Source: Luteimicrobium sp049844995 (GTDB lineage Bacteria; Actinomycetota; Actinomycetes; Actinomycetales; Cellulomonadaceae). From it: DNA of 64,000 bases. Below, piece after piece: positions 40,772 to 49,392 of the stretch. Numbering within the stretch: position 1 is the stretch's first letter; each line of letters opens with the position of its first letter. The DNA lies in NCBI RefSeq assembly GCF_049844995.1, contig NZ_JBNCMC010000013.1, forward strand, positions 1 through 64,000, in the 5' to 3' direction. A program made the position numbers and the translations under genes. The notes beneath the pieces are model-generated. The model was not told the origin of the DNA, did not search any database, and saw only the letters and a program-made list of their open reading frames with translations.

Positions 40772-41467
40772 GTGGACGACGCACCCCCGAGCCGGCGCGA
40801 GCGCTACCGCGCGCAGACGCGCGACGAGGCGAAGCGCATCGCGCTCGAGCAGCTCGCGACCGGCGGGCAGGCGGCGCTGTCGCTCAACGCGATCGCCCGC
40901 GAGCTCGGGATGACCGGTCCGGCCCTCTACCGGTACTTCGCGAACCGCGACGCGCTCCTCACCGCGCTGATCATCGACGCCTACGACGACCTCGGCGCCG
41001 CCCTCACCCGGGCGGTCGTCGGCGCCGCGCCCGAGGGCGCCGACGAGCAGCTCCGCGCGCTCGGCCGCACCATGCGCTCCTGGGCGCTCGCGCAGCCGCA
41101 CCGCTACCTCCTGCTGTTCGGCACGCCCTACTCCGGGTACCAGCCGCCGGACGCGGTGATCGAGGCGGCACAGAGGACCCTCGGCTCCGTCATGGCCGCG
41201 TCGGTCGACCTCCAGGCGCCGCCGTCCCCGCCCGGGACGACCCCGACCCCGCCGACCCTCCTGGAGCAGCAGCTCGAGCGCGCCCCCTGGATCCCCGACG
41301 AGCTGCGCGGCACCATCCCGGGCGACGTCCTCGCCGGTGTGATCCTCAGCTGGACGCGCCTGCACGGCCTGATCGGCCTCGAGGTCAACGGGCAGTTCGC
41401 GACGATGGGGTTCGACCCCGCGCTCCTCCTCGAGCGGGAGCTGGACGACATCATCGGAGCGGGCTGA
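40772..41467 (+). CDS. TetR-family regulator
   Basis: The 231-aa protein has a TetR HTH (about 18-65; LSLNAIARELGMTGPALYRYFANRDALLTALI) and a WHG/TetR_C_33-type C-terminal domain with SWTRLHGLIGLEVNGQF near the end. The GTG start has a GAAGGAG ribosome site. It lies between the divergent Ddn-like gene and the following LLM gene and probably regulates one or both. In the divergent gap (40672-40771) the octamer GCCTGTCA occurs twice (40710-40717, 40732-40739). Confidence 0.82.
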   Translation: MDDAPPSRRERYRAQTRDEAKRIALEQLATGGQAALSLNAIARELGMTGPALYRYFANRDALLTALIIDAYDDLGAALTRAVVGAAPEGADEQLRALGRTMRSWALAQPHRYLLLFGTPYSGYQPPDAVIEAAQRTLGSVMAASVDLQAPPSPPGTTPTPPTLLEQQLERAPWIPDELRGTIPGDVLAGVILSWTRLHGLIGLEVNGQFATMGFDPALLLERELDDIIGAG

Positions 41468-41532
41468 GCGGCGTCGTGGCAGCGTGGCCGGCGGCCGGGA
41501 ATCGAGGCCGGGCGAGCCGGGTTGCCGCCGGT

Positions 41533-42402
41533 ATGACGACGACGACGGACGACAGCAGGACGGCACGGCTCGGCGGGCGGTACGGCGTGTGGCGCAGCGG
41601 GCTCGACCTCGACGGGGCGTTCGCCGCCCAGGTCGAGCGGCTGGGCTACGGCGCTCTGTGGGTCGGCGGCTCCCCCGACGGCACGCTCGCGAAGCCGGAG
41701 GAGCTGCTCGGGGCCACGTCGACGCTCGTCGTCGGGACGGGGATCGTCAACATCTGGGCGTCGCCGGCCGACGAGGCCGCCGCCTCCACGCGCCGCGTGC
41801 TGGCCGCCTACCCCGGCCGGTTCCTGCTCGGGGTCGGCACGGGCCACCGCGAGGCGTCGGGCGCGAAGGCCGCGACGCCGTACGCCGCGCTCGTCGAGTA
41901 CCTCGACGCCCTCGCGGCCGACGACGTCCCCCGCGACCACGTCCTCCTCGCGGCGCTCGGGCCGCGCGTCCTCGGGCTCGCGCGCGACCGCACCGCCGGC
42001 GCCCACCCGTACCTGGTGACCCCCAAGCACACGCGGGAGGCCCGCGACACTCTCGGCACGGAGCCCCTGCTCGTCCCCGAGCAGCACGTCGTGCTCGACG
42101 CCGACGCCGCCCGCGCCCGGGAGGCCGCGCGCACGGCGCTGACCGTCTACCTGGGCATGGCCAACTACCGGAACGCGTGGCTGCGGCTCGGGTTCACCGA
42201 GGACGACCTCGCTGCCGGCGGCAGCGACGGGTTCATCGACGCCGTCGTCGCCCACGGGACGCCCGCACAGGTGGCAGCTCGGCTGGCCGAGCACCTCGAC
42301 GCGGGCGCCGACCAGGTGGCCGTGCAGCTCGTCGCCGGGGAGCCGGGCGAGCCGGTCGAGGACGGCTTCGGGCGGCTCGCGGCGGAGCTGGGCCTCGGCT
42401 GA
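41533..42402 (+). CDS. LLM-class F420-dependent oxidoreductase
   Basis: The 289-aa protein has the bacterial luciferase-like barrel: RYGVWRSGLDLDGAFAAQVERLGYGALWVGGS, STLVVGTGIVNIWASPADEAA, LAAYPGRFLLGVGTGHRE. These residues match F420-dependent members such as those acting on alcohols and xenobiotics. It is somewhat shorter than the 300-350 aa norm. It begins 65 bp after the TetR gene. Confidence 0.82.
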   Translation: MTTTTDDSRTARLGGRYGVWRSGLDLDGAFAAQVERLGYGALWVGGSPDGTLAKPEELLGATSTLVVGTGIVNIWASPADEAAASTRRVLAAYPGRFLLGVGTGHREASGAKAATPYAALVEYLDALAADDVPRDHVLLAALGPRVLGLARDRTAGAHPYLVTPKHTREARDTLGTEPLLVPEQHVVLDADAARAREAARTALTVYLGMANYRNAWLRLGFTEDDLAAGGSDGFIDAVVAHGTPAQVAARLAEHLDAGADQVAVQLVAGEPGEPVEDGFGRLAAELGLG

Positions 42403-42441
42403 CGGCCCGCGACCGGGGCGCCCCACGGGAGCGCCGCCGTC
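42401..42441. terminator. GC-rich hairpin between convergent genes
   Basis: Outer arms GACGGC (42401-42406) and GCCGTC (42436-42441), with an inner GGCGC/GCGCC stem (42417-42421, 42431-42435). It lies between the LLM gene and the convergent epimerase gene. Confidence 0.4.
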
Positions 42442-42447
42442 GGGCGC

Positions 42448-43323
42448 TCAGACCGAGGACACGTGCCCGACGACGTCGCGCCATGAGTGCTGCGGCTGGA
42501 AGCCGAGCAGCCGGCGCGCCTTGTCGATCGAGAGCAGCGTCTCGGTGCCCTCGAGCGGGCGCCGTACCTCGACGCCCGGGAACTGCTCGGCCACGAGGTC
42601 GGCGGACGGCCGCTCCATGACGGTGTCCGCGTTCGCGACGACGAAGGCCTCGAAACCCTTCAGCTCGGTCTCGACGGCGAGCCGCACGGCCTGGGCGCCG
42701 TCGCGCGCGTCGATGTAGCCCCACAGGTTCCAGCGGCGGCGGGCGGCGTCGCCCTGCCACGACGGGAACTCCGCGTAGTCCGCGAGCGCCATCACGTTGG
42801 AGAACCGGAGCCCGAGGATCGACAGCTCCGGGTCCCAGCGCGCGAAGTGCCGGGCCATCTCCTCCTCGACGGCCTTGCCGAGCGAGTACGTCGAGTTCGG
42901 CAGGACGGCGTACTCCTCGTCGACCGGCACGTACGGCGGCGGCACGTCGAACGGCAGGCCGAGGACGGTCTCGCTCGACGCCCAGACGACCTTCTTGACC
43001 CCGGCGATCTTCGCGGCCTGGAAGACGTCGAACGTGGACGGCACGTTGTTGTGGAACGTCGCGCCGCTCGTGCGCAGGCCGGGCGCGGGGATCGCCGCGA
43101 GGTGCACGACGGCGTCCACACCGGAGTACCGGTCGTCGACGCCGGTGAGCAGCTCGACGACCTGGCCGAGGTCCGTGAGGTCGGCGCGCGTGAACTGCCC
43201 CGGCTGCCCGGGCGGGGGCGGCACCTGGTCGACGGTCACGACGTCGTACCCGTGCTCGGCGAGATCCACCACGACCGCCTGCCCGAGCTTGCCGCTGCTT
43301 CCTGTCACCACGACGCGCGTCAT
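42448..43323 (-). CDS. NAD-dependent epimerase/dehydratase
   Basis: The 291-aa protein is an extended SDR: the Rossmann motif TGSSGKLGQAVVVDL (about 7-21), the conserved STYSLGKAVEEE segment supplying the YxxxK pair (Tyr and Lys at about 144-148), and HLAAIPAPG. It resembles UDP-glucose 4-epimerase-like enzymes and uronate dehydrogenases; the sugar substrate is unknown. It lies 9 bp after another SDR gene on the same strand and is probably co-transcribed with it. Confidence 0.83.
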   Translation of the reverse strand: MTRVVVTGSSGKLGQAVVVDLAEHGYDVVTVDQVPPPPGQPGQFTRADLTDLGQVVELLTGVDDRYSGVDAVVHLAAIPAPGLRTSGATFHNNVPSTFDVFQAAKIAGVKKVVWASSETVLGLPFDVPPPYVPVDEEYAVLPNSTYSLGKAVEEEMARHFARWDPELSILGLRFSNVMALADYAEFPSWQGDAARRRWNLWGYIDARDGAQAVRLAVETELKGFEAFVVANADTVMERPSADLVAEQFPGVEVRRPLEGTETLLSIDKARRLLGFQPQHSWRDVVGHVSSV

Positions 43324-43332
43324 GCTGCCAGG

Positions 43333-44286
43333 CTAGCCGCGCGGCCCGCGCCCGACGACGTCGCGCAGTGCCGGCTCGAGCGCCGGTTCGCGAAAGCGCC
43401 AGCCGAGCCCGGCCAGCACCTCGGAGGTGCAGTGCCGCCCGGTCAGCCCGAGCGCGGGGTCGCTGCGCAGGAGCCAGGAGCCGAGCCGGGCGACGGGTGC
43501 GGGCGTCGGGAGGCCCAGCCGCCGGCCGGTCATCCGGCGGAGCGTCGCCATGAGCTCGGCGTTGCTGACGGGGGTCGGGGCCGAGGCGACGACCACCCCG
43601 CCGGGCAGCGCGGGCTCGCCAGGTCCGCCGAGGCCGAGCGCGGCCCGGACGATCGCGAGCCAGTCGTCGACGTGGATCCAGCTGATCCACTGGCGCCCCG
43701 AGCCCACCTTCCCGCCGAGCCCCAGGCGGGTGAGCAGCTCGAGCCGCGCGACCACGGGCGAGCCGGGCTGGAGCACGAGGGAGGTGCGGAGCGTGGTGAC
43801 GCGCTCGGCGTGGGCGCCCGCGGCGGCGCGCTCCCACGGCAGCGCGACGCCCGTCATCTGCGGCAGGCCGGGGTCGGGCAGGGGCGTGGCCTCGGTGATC
43901 CGCCGGTCGCCGCCGTCGGACCAGATCGCCGTCGTCGACATCTGGACCCAGCGCGCCACCGGGCGGCGCGACGCACGGCTCGCCTCCACCAGCGCCCGGG
44001 TCGCGTCGACGCGCGACGACCTCAGGCTCGCGACGTTCGCGGCCGTCGGGCGGACGTCCACCAGGCGACCGGCGAGGTTCACGACCGAGACCGGGGGCGC
44101 GCCGTCGTCGTCGAGCACGGAAGCCCAGGCGCCGACCGTCCGGCCGTCCCACTGCTCCTGCCGCACCGCCCACCCGGAGTCGGGCCGGCGGGTGAGCACG
44201 ACGACGTCCGCCCCTCGCCCGGCGAGGTCCGCGACGAGCGCCCGGCCGAGGGCGCCGGAGCCGCCGGCGACCACGACACGAGACAT
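43333..44286 (-). CDS. TIGR01777/SulA-like SDR protein
   Basis: The 317-aa protein has GGSGALGRALVADLAGRG, VVNLAGRLVDVRPTAANVASLRSSRVDATRALVEA and WISWIHVDDWLAIVRAALG, the pattern of the atypical SDR group known as TIGR01777 epimerases, with a C-terminal DUF1731 end (LTGRHCTSEVLAGLGWRFREPALEPALRDVVG). Function is unknown; in cyanobacteria and E. coli relatives act near cell division or nucleotide sugars. TACGCT 6 nt before the ATG suggests a leaderless mRNA. Confidence 0.8.
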   Translation of the reverse strand: MSRVVVAGGSGALGRALVADLAGRGADVVVLTRRPDSGWAVRQEQWDGRTVGAWASVLDDDGAPPVSVVNLAGRLVDVRPTAANVASLRSSRVDATRALVEASRASRRPVARWVQMSTTAIWSDGGDRRITEATPLPDPGLPQMTGVALPWERAAAGAHAERVTTLRTSLVLQPGSPVVARLELLTRLGLGGKVGSGRQWISWIHVDDWLAIVRAALGLGGPGEPALPGGVVVASAPTPVSNAELMATLRRMTGRRLGLPTPAPVARLGSWLLRSDPALGLTGRHCTSEVLAGLGWRFREPALEPALRDVVGRGPRG

Positions 44287-44300
44287 GAGCTCAGCGTAGG

Positions 44301-44329
44301 TGTCGATCCGCGGCGTTCCCGTTCGTAGT
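44301..44329 (+). promoter_or_regulatory. candidate ECF42 sigma promoter
   Basis: TGTCGA (44301-44306), 17 bp, then CGTAGT (44324-44329) lie about 45 bp before the DGPF gene. From memory, ECF42 sigma factors recognise TGTCGA at -35 and a CGWC-like -10; the -10 here is one base off. It would make the operon self-activating. Confidence 0.5.
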
Positions 44330-44375
44330 GTCGGTGAGAGCCGGACCTACCGGCTCCGGACCCAAGGAGACAGCC

Positions 44376-44732
44376 ATGAAGCAGTACTTCCTCGCCGTCA
44401 ACGGCACCGAGGGCGACGCGACACCGTCCGACGACGAGATCCAGGGCATGTACGCGGCGGTCGCCGCCTTCAACACCGAGCTCCAGGACGCGGGTGCGTG
44501 GGTGTTCGCGGGCGGGCTGTTCCCGCCGGACGTCGCGACGACGGTGCGCCCGCAGGGCGACGACGTGCTCGTCACCGACGGGCCGTTCGCGGAGACGAAG
44601 GAGTACCTGGGCGGGTTCTGGGTCATCAAGGCCGAGGACCTCGACGCGGCGCTCGCCTGGGCGAAGAAGGGCGCCGTCGCCTGCCAGGGCGCCGTCGAGG
44701 TGCGCCCGTTCCAGGAGGAGCCCGAGGCGTGA
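44376..44732 (+). CDS. YCII/DGPF-domain protein
   Basis: The 118-aa protein has the YCII-related fold with the signature TDGPFAETKEYLGGFWVIKAEDLDAALAWAKKGA. DGPF-domain proteins are the characteristic genomic partners of ECF42 sigma factors; their role is unknown, perhaps sensing or modifying a small molecule. AAGGAG precedes the ATG. Its stop overlaps the GTG of the sigma gene. Confidence 0.87.
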   Translation: MKQYFLAVNGTEGDATPSDDEIQGMYAAVAAFNTELQDAGAWVFAGGLFPPDVATTVRPQGDDVLVTDGPFAETKEYLGGFWVIKAEDLDAALAWAKKGAVACQGAVEVRPFQEEPEA

Positions 44733-46015
44733 CGTCCACGGGGCCCGGCCCGGGGGCGTCCGCCGTCGCAGACGTCTTCCGGGCCGAGTACGGGGCGTGC
44801 GTGGCGACACTCGTCCGGACGTTCCACGACATCTCGCTCGCCGAGGAGGCGGTGCAGGAGGCGTTCGCGGTCGCGGTCGCCCGGTGGCCGGCCGACGGCG
44901 TCCCGCCCAACCCGGGCGCCTGGATCACCACGACCGCCCGGCGCAAGGCGCTCGACGTCGTCCGGCGCGAGTCCACGCGGCCCGCCCGGTACGCGCAGGC
45001 GGCGCTCGTGCACGGAAGGGCGTCGGGGGTGCGGGATGACGCCGGCGCGCTCGGCCCGGCCGACGCCGCCGAGGAGGAGGGTCCGGTGCGCGACGACCGG
45101 CTGCGGCTGATCTTCACCTGCTGCCACCCCGCCCTGAACCGGGCGGCGCAGGTCGCCCTCACGCTGCGCCTCCTCGGGGGGCTCGAGACCACCGAGATCG
45201 CGCGGGCGTTCCTCGTCCCCGAGGCCACGATGGCGCAGCGGCTCGTCCGCGCGAAGCGCAAGATCAAGGACGCCGGCATCCCGTACCGCGTGCCGTCGGA
45301 CGCGGACCTGCCCGACCGGCTGCGGTCCGTGCTCGACGTCCTCTACCTGGTCTTCAACGAGGGGTACCGGGGGTCGGCGGGCGACGCGCTCGTCCGGGAC
45401 GACCTCTGCGCGGAGGCGATCCGGCTCGCGCGGCTCCTCGTCGCCCTCATGCCCGACGAGCCCGAGGCCGCCGGCCTGCTCGCGCTGCTGCTGCTCACGG
45501 ACGCTCGGCGCCCGGCCCGAACCGACGCCGCCGGGGAGCTCGTGCTGCTCGCCGACCAGGACCGGTCCCGCTGGGACGCCGGGCTGATCGCCGAGGGTCA
45601 GTCGGTCGTGCGGACGCTGCTCCGGAGGGCCCGCCTCACCGGACGAGCGCCCGGGCCGTACCAGGTCCAGGCCGCGATCGCCGCCGTGCACGACGACGCC
45701 CCCACCGCCGACGCCACCGACTGGCGGCAGGTCGTCGCGCTCTACGACCAGCTCCTCGCGGTCGCGTCCTCGCCCGTCGTCGCGCTCAACCGCGCGGTGG
45801 CGCTCGCGGAGGTGACCGGACCGGGGCCCGCGCTCGACGTCGTCGACGGCCTGCGGCTCGACGCGTACGCGCCGTGGCACGTCACGCGCGCCGCCCTGCT
45901 GCGTCGGCTCGGGCGGACCGACGAGGCGAGCACCGCCTACGACACCGCCGCGCGGCTCACGCAGAACGCGGTAGAACGGCGGTTCCTCGAGGGCCGCCGG
46001 GACGCGCTCGCCTGA
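44729..46015 (+). CDS. ECF sigma factor, ECF42 group
   Basis: The 428-aa protein has sigma regions 2 (about 10-75; VFRAEYGACVATLVRTFHDISLAEEAVQEAFAVAVARWP) and 4 (about 125-185; LTLRLLGGLETTEIARAFLVPEATMAQRLVRAKRKIK), then a 230-residue helical C-terminal extension (TPR-like, DUF6596) with AVALNRAVALAEVTGPGPALD. That extension and the adjacent DGPF gene define ECF42. It has no anti-sigma gene; the extension is thought to control activity. The GTG overlaps the DGPF stop, so the pair is translationally coupled. Confidence 0.87.
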   Translation: MTSTGPGPGASAVADVFRAEYGACVATLVRTFHDISLAEEAVQEAFAVAVARWPADGVPPNPGAWITTTARRKALDVVRRESTRPARYAQAALVHGRASGVRDDAGALGPADAAEEEGPVRDDRLRLIFTCCHPALNRAAQVALTLRLLGGLETTEIARAFLVPEATMAQRLVRAKRKIKDAGIPYRVPSDADLPDRLRSVLDVLYLVFNEGYRGSAGDALVRDDLCAEAIRLARLLVALMPDEPEAAGLLALLLLTDARRPARTDAAGELVLLADQDRSRWDAGLIAEGQSVVRTLLRRARLTGRAPGPYQVQAAIAAVHDDAPTADATDWRQVVALYDQLLAVASSPVVALNRAVALAEVTGPGPALDVVDGLRLDAYAPWHVTRAALLRRLGRTDEASTAYDTAARLTQNAVERRFLEGRRDALA

Positions 46016-46046
46016 CGGCTCCGCGTCCGGGCGGGGTCCTCAGGCG
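46009..46046. terminator. hairpin holding both convergent stop codons
   Basis: CGCCTGA (46009-46015) and TCAGGCG (46040-46046) are perfect 7-bp arms around a 24-nt loop. The left arm contains the sigma gene stop TGA, and the right arm contains the complement of the permease stop. Confidence 0.45.
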
Positions 46047-47506
46047 CCGGGCGACCGGTCCGCGGGCGCCGCCTCGGCGTCGTCGGGGGACATCCGGCTG
46101 TGCCGGTAGCCGTAGAACGCGTACACGACGACGCCGATCGCGAACCAGACGACGAAGCGCAGCCACGTCACCGGCTGCAGCTTGGTGATGAGGTAGATCG
46201 AGAACCCGATCCCGATGATCGGCACGACCGGCATCCACGGGAGACGGAAGGTCCGCGGCGTCTCGGGCGAGCGGTACCGGAGCACGATCACGGCACCCGA
46301 GACGACGATGAACGCCAGGAGGATACCGATGTTCGTCAGCTCGGCGGCGTCGAGGATCGGCGTGAACCCGGCGATCAGGGCCGCGACGACGCCGATGATC
46401 CAGGTCGGCCGGTGGGGCACGGCGTTGCGGTTGGTCTTCGCGAACCAGCCGGGCAGGAGCCCGTCCCGGCTCATCGAGAACCAGACGCGGGAGGCGCCCA
46501 GCGTGAACGCGAACAGCACGGTGAAGATCCCGACGATCGCGCCCACCGCCACGACCTTCGCGAATCCCGGCAGCCCGACGTAGTCGAAGGCGACCGCGAA
46601 CGCGCGCGTCGGGTCGAGGTCCTTGTAGCTCTGCATCCCCGTCAGCACGGTGGCGGCGAGCAGGTAGAGCACCATCGCGATCGAGAGCGACAGGATGATG
46701 GCCTTGGGCAGGTTGCGCTGCGCCTGCTTGGACTCCTCCGCGGCGGTACTCATCGCGTCGTACCCGAAGACGGCGAAGAACACCGTCGCCGCGCCGGTGA
46801 TGGTCCCGCCGAAGCCGAACGGCAGGTACGGCGAGAAGTTCGAGCTCTTGACGTAGAACGCGCCCACGACGATCACGGCGACCACGATCGCGACCTTGAT
46901 GAACACGAGGACCGTCTCGATGCGCGCCGACGAGCTGATGCCCTTCGTCAGCAGGAACGCGACCAGCAGGCACAGCGCCATCGCGAAGAGATCCACCTTG
47001 TGGCCCGAGCCGGTGCCGGGCGCGCCGAGCATCCACGCGGGCAGGTGCACCCCCACCGACTCGAGCAGGAACGACAGGTACCCGGACACCGAGATCGCGA
47101 CCACCGCGACGATGGCGGTGTACTCGAGCAGCAGGTCCCAGCCGATGAACCAGCCGACGGCCTCGCCCAGCACCGCGTAGCCGTACGTGTAGGCGGAGCC
47201 GGCCTTGGGGATCATCCCCCCGAACTCGGCGTAGCTCAGGGCAGCGCACGCGCTGGCGATCCCGGCGACGAGGAACGAGATCGTCACGCCCGGTCCGGCG
47301 TCCGTGTGCGCGACGGCGCCCGCGAGCGTGAAGATCCCGGCGCCGATGATGGCCCCGAGCCCGATCGCGGTGAGCTGCCAGAGGCCGAGGGTCCGCTTGA
47401 GCCCCGACGACTCGTCCTCGTCGGTCTCGATCGGCTTGCGCCGCCAGATGCTCCGCACGCCGGGGGCCGACCTGCTCACGCTGGGCACTGGGCTGTCGCT
47501 GGGCAT
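46040..47506 (-). CDS. APC-family amino acid permease
   Basis: The 488-aa protein has 12 TMs and the cationic amino acid transporter pattern: GLWQLTAIGLGAIIGAGIFTLAGAVA (TM1, with the GAIIGAGIF motif that binds substrate), YAEFGGMIPKAGSAYTYGYAVLGE, and FFAVFGYDAMSTAAEESKQAQRNLPKAI. It imports or exchanges amino acids. ATG 47506 is favoured because GGAGGG is 7 nt upstream; ATG 47512 abuts that site. It follows the threonine aldolase gene by 96 bp on the same strand. Confidence 0.87.
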   Translation of the reverse strand: MPSDSPVPSVSRSAPGVRSIWRRKPIETDEDESSGLKRTLGLWQLTAIGLGAIIGAGIFTLAGAVAHTDAGPGVTISFLVAGIASACAALSYAEFGGMIPKAGSAYTYGYAVLGEAVGWFIGWDLLLEYTAIVAVVAISVSGYLSFLLESVGVHLPAWMLGAPGTGSGHKVDLFAMALCLLVAFLLTKGISSSARIETVLVFIKVAIVVAVIVVGAFYVKSSNFSPYLPFGFGGTITGAATVFFAVFGYDAMSTAAEESKQAQRNLPKAIILSLSIAMVLYLLAATVLTGMQSYKDLDPTRAFAVAFDYVGLPGFAKVVAVGAIVGIFTVLFAFTLGASRVWFSMSRDGLLPGWFAKTNRNAVPHRPTWIIGVVAALIAGFTPILDAAELTNIGILLAFIVVSGAVIVLRYRSPETPRTFRLPWMPVVPIIGIGFSIYLITKLQPVTWLRFVVWFAIGVVVYAFYGYRHSRMSPDDAEAAPADRSPGA

Positions 47507-47602
47507 CGTCATCCCTCCGTCGGAACAGCGTCGTCCCCTCAGGCCTACCCCCGCGCCGTCCGAGTCACCACCCGGCACGCCGGGGTCGGGCCGATCAGCG
47601 CA

Positions 47603-48715
47603 TCACTCGCCGACGGCGGCCAGCACCTCCGCCGCGAACGTGTCCACAGCCTCGGGCGTCGTGTCCCAGGCGCACATCCACCGGACCTCGACGAGGCCGT
47701 CGTCGCGGCGGTCGTCCCAGTCGTAGAACCGCCAGCGCTCGCGCAGTCGCTCGGCGGCGTCGCGCGGGAGCGCCGCGAAGACGGCGTTGGAGTCGGTGGG
47801 CCGGGTGAGGACGAGGCGGCCCTCGTCCGCTGCCTCCGCGAGGCCGGCGGCGAGCGCCGACCGCAGACGCGCGGCCATCGCGTTGGCGTGCTCGGCGGAC
47901 CGCAGCCACAGCTCTGAGCCGTACAGCGCGACGAGCTGCGCGGACACGAACCGCAGCTTCGACCCGAGCTGCATCGTCAGCTTGCGGACGTACTCGATGC
48001 CGTCCACGGCCGACGGGTCCAGCACCACCACGGCCTCGCCGAGCACGATCCCGTTCTTCGTCCCGCCGAGCGACACGACGTCCACGCCGACGGCGGTCGT
48101 CAGCTCGCCCAGCCCCACGCCCAGGTGCGCGGCCGCGTTGGCCAGGCGGGCGCCGTCGAGGTGGACGCGCATCCCCAGTCCGTGCGCGTGGTCGGCGAGC
48201 GCCCGCAGCTCCTCGACCCCGTAGACCGTCCCGAGCTCGGTCGCCTGCGAGACCGACACGACCAGCGGCTGCGCCCGGTGCGGGTCACCCCAGCCCCACG
48301 CCTCGCGGTCGAGGAGCTCCGGGGTGAGGCGTCCGTCCGGCGTCGGGACCGTAAGGAGCTTGATGCCGGCCACCCGCTCGGGCGCCGCGTTCTCGTCGGT
48401 CACGATGTGCGCCGTCGAGGGCGTCACGACCGCGCCCCACCGCGGCAGCATCGACGCGAGCGACACGACGTTCGCCCCCGTGCCGTTGAACACGGGGTAC
48501 GCGACCGACTGCTCGCCGAAGTGGCCGCGCACGACGTCCTGCAGCTGCGCCGTCCACGGGTCCGCGCCATAGGACACCGCGTGGCCGCGGTTCGCCGCGA
48601 CCATCGCCTCGAGGACCTCGGGGTGGGCGCCGGCGTAGTTGTCGGACGCGAACGAGACGTCGGGGAGCGGGGCGGGCGCGGAGCCACGGTCGAACGGGAG
48701 AGTCACGCCCTCCAT
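47603..48715 (-). CDS. threonine aldolase family PLP enzyme
   Basis: The 370-aa protein has the fold type I low-specificity threonine aldolase pattern: SFASDNYAGAHPEVLEAM, HIVTDENAAPE, HLDGARLANAAAHLGV, and the PLP lysine Lys220 in SLGGTKNGIVLGEAVV. It should cleave L-(allo-)threonine to glycine and acetaldehyde or act on related beta-hydroxy amino acids. An in-frame GTG four codons upstream (48727) is an alternative start; neither has a convincing ribosome site. The amino acid permease downstream fits its role. Confidence 0.86.
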   Translation of the reverse strand: MEGVTLPFDRGSAPAPLPDVSFASDNYAGAHPEVLEAMVAANRGHAVSYGADPWTAQLQDVVRGHFGEQSVAYPVFNGTGANVVSLASMLPRWGAVVTPSTAHIVTDENAAPERVAGIKLLTVPTPDGRLTPELLDREAWGWGDPHRAQPLVVSVSQATELGTVYGVEELRALADHAHGLGMRVHLDGARLANAAAHLGVGLGELTTAVGVDVVSLGGTKNGIVLGEAVVVLDPSAVDGIEYVRKLTMQLGSKLRFVSAQLVALYGSELWLRSAEHANAMAARLRSALAAGLAEAADEGRLVLTRPTDSNAVFAALPRDAAERLRERWRFYDWDDRRDDGLVEVRWMCAWDTTPEAVDTFAAEVLAAVGE

Positions 48716-48749
48716 TCTCGCGGTCACGGGCCACGCGCGGAGCCGCTCG

Positions 48750-49349
48750 CTATGAGGGCACCTCGCCCGACGACGTCGGCGGCCAATCGCGGGCGAGCGC
48801 GGACATGATGACCTCGTCGTGAAAGCGGCCGTCGTGGAAGGTGGCGTCGCGGCGCACGCCCTCTTCCTGGTAGCCGACCTTGCGGTAGACCGCTCGTGCT
48901 CGGTCGTTGAACGCGTGCACCTGGATCTCGATGCGGTTCAGCCCCATCTCACGAAAGCCGTAGGCGGTGAGGAGCCGGACGGCGTCGGTGCCGTAGCCGC
49001 GGCCGACGTGCTCGCTGCCGATCATCACCGCGAGCGTCGCAGCCCGGACGGGAAGCTTGGCGCCGAAGAGCGTCACGTGCCCGACGAGGCCGCCCGAGGC
49101 GCGGTCGACGACGCTGAAACCGACCTCGCCGCTGCGTTCGCTCTTGCTCCAGTTCCGGAACGTCTCAACGACGGGCTCTTCCGGCCTCGGCCGCACGAGG
49201 ATCTGCTGCAGCACCGCCCACTCCGGGGCGCGCCACCACCGGACCAGGTCGGGGAGGTCAGCGTCCTCGAGCGCACGGAACCGGACCCGCTCCCCCTCGA
49301 GCAGCGTCGATCCGTACCGTTGTGCGTCGGCGGCGCCGGTCCACGTCAT
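48750..49349 (-). CDS. GNAT-family acetyltransferase
   Basis: The 199-aa protein has LRF-type GNAT features: RVRFRALEDADLPDLVRWWRAPEWAVLQQ, LAVMIGSEHVGRGYGTDAVRLLTAYGFREMGLNRIEIQVHAFNDRARAVYRKVGYQEEGVRRDATFHDGRFHDEVIMSAL. VGRGYGTDA is the acetyl-CoA loop. It belongs to the RimJ/RimL-like or spermidine acetyltransferase-like group; target is unknown. It is divergent from the FAD oxidase gene by 43 bp. Confidence 0.83.
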   Translation of the reverse strand: MTWTGAADAQRYGSTLLEGERVRFRALEDADLPDLVRWWRAPEWAVLQQILVRPRPEEPVVETFRNWSKSERSGEVGFSVVDRASGGLVGHVTLFGAKLPVRAATLAVMIGSEHVGRGYGTDAVRLLTAYGFREMGLNRIEIQVHAFNDRARAVYRKVGYQEEGVRRDATFHDGRFHDEVIMSALARDWPPTSSGEVPS

Positions 49350-49392
49350 GGAGCGACCTTCTCACGACGGGAACCCCGTTACCGTCGAGCGC

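Noticed and set aside
44301..44329. A sigma-70 promoter for the DGPF gene
   Set aside because: No TTGACA/TATAAT-like pair in the gap; TGTCGA-N17-CGTAGT fits an ECF promoter better.
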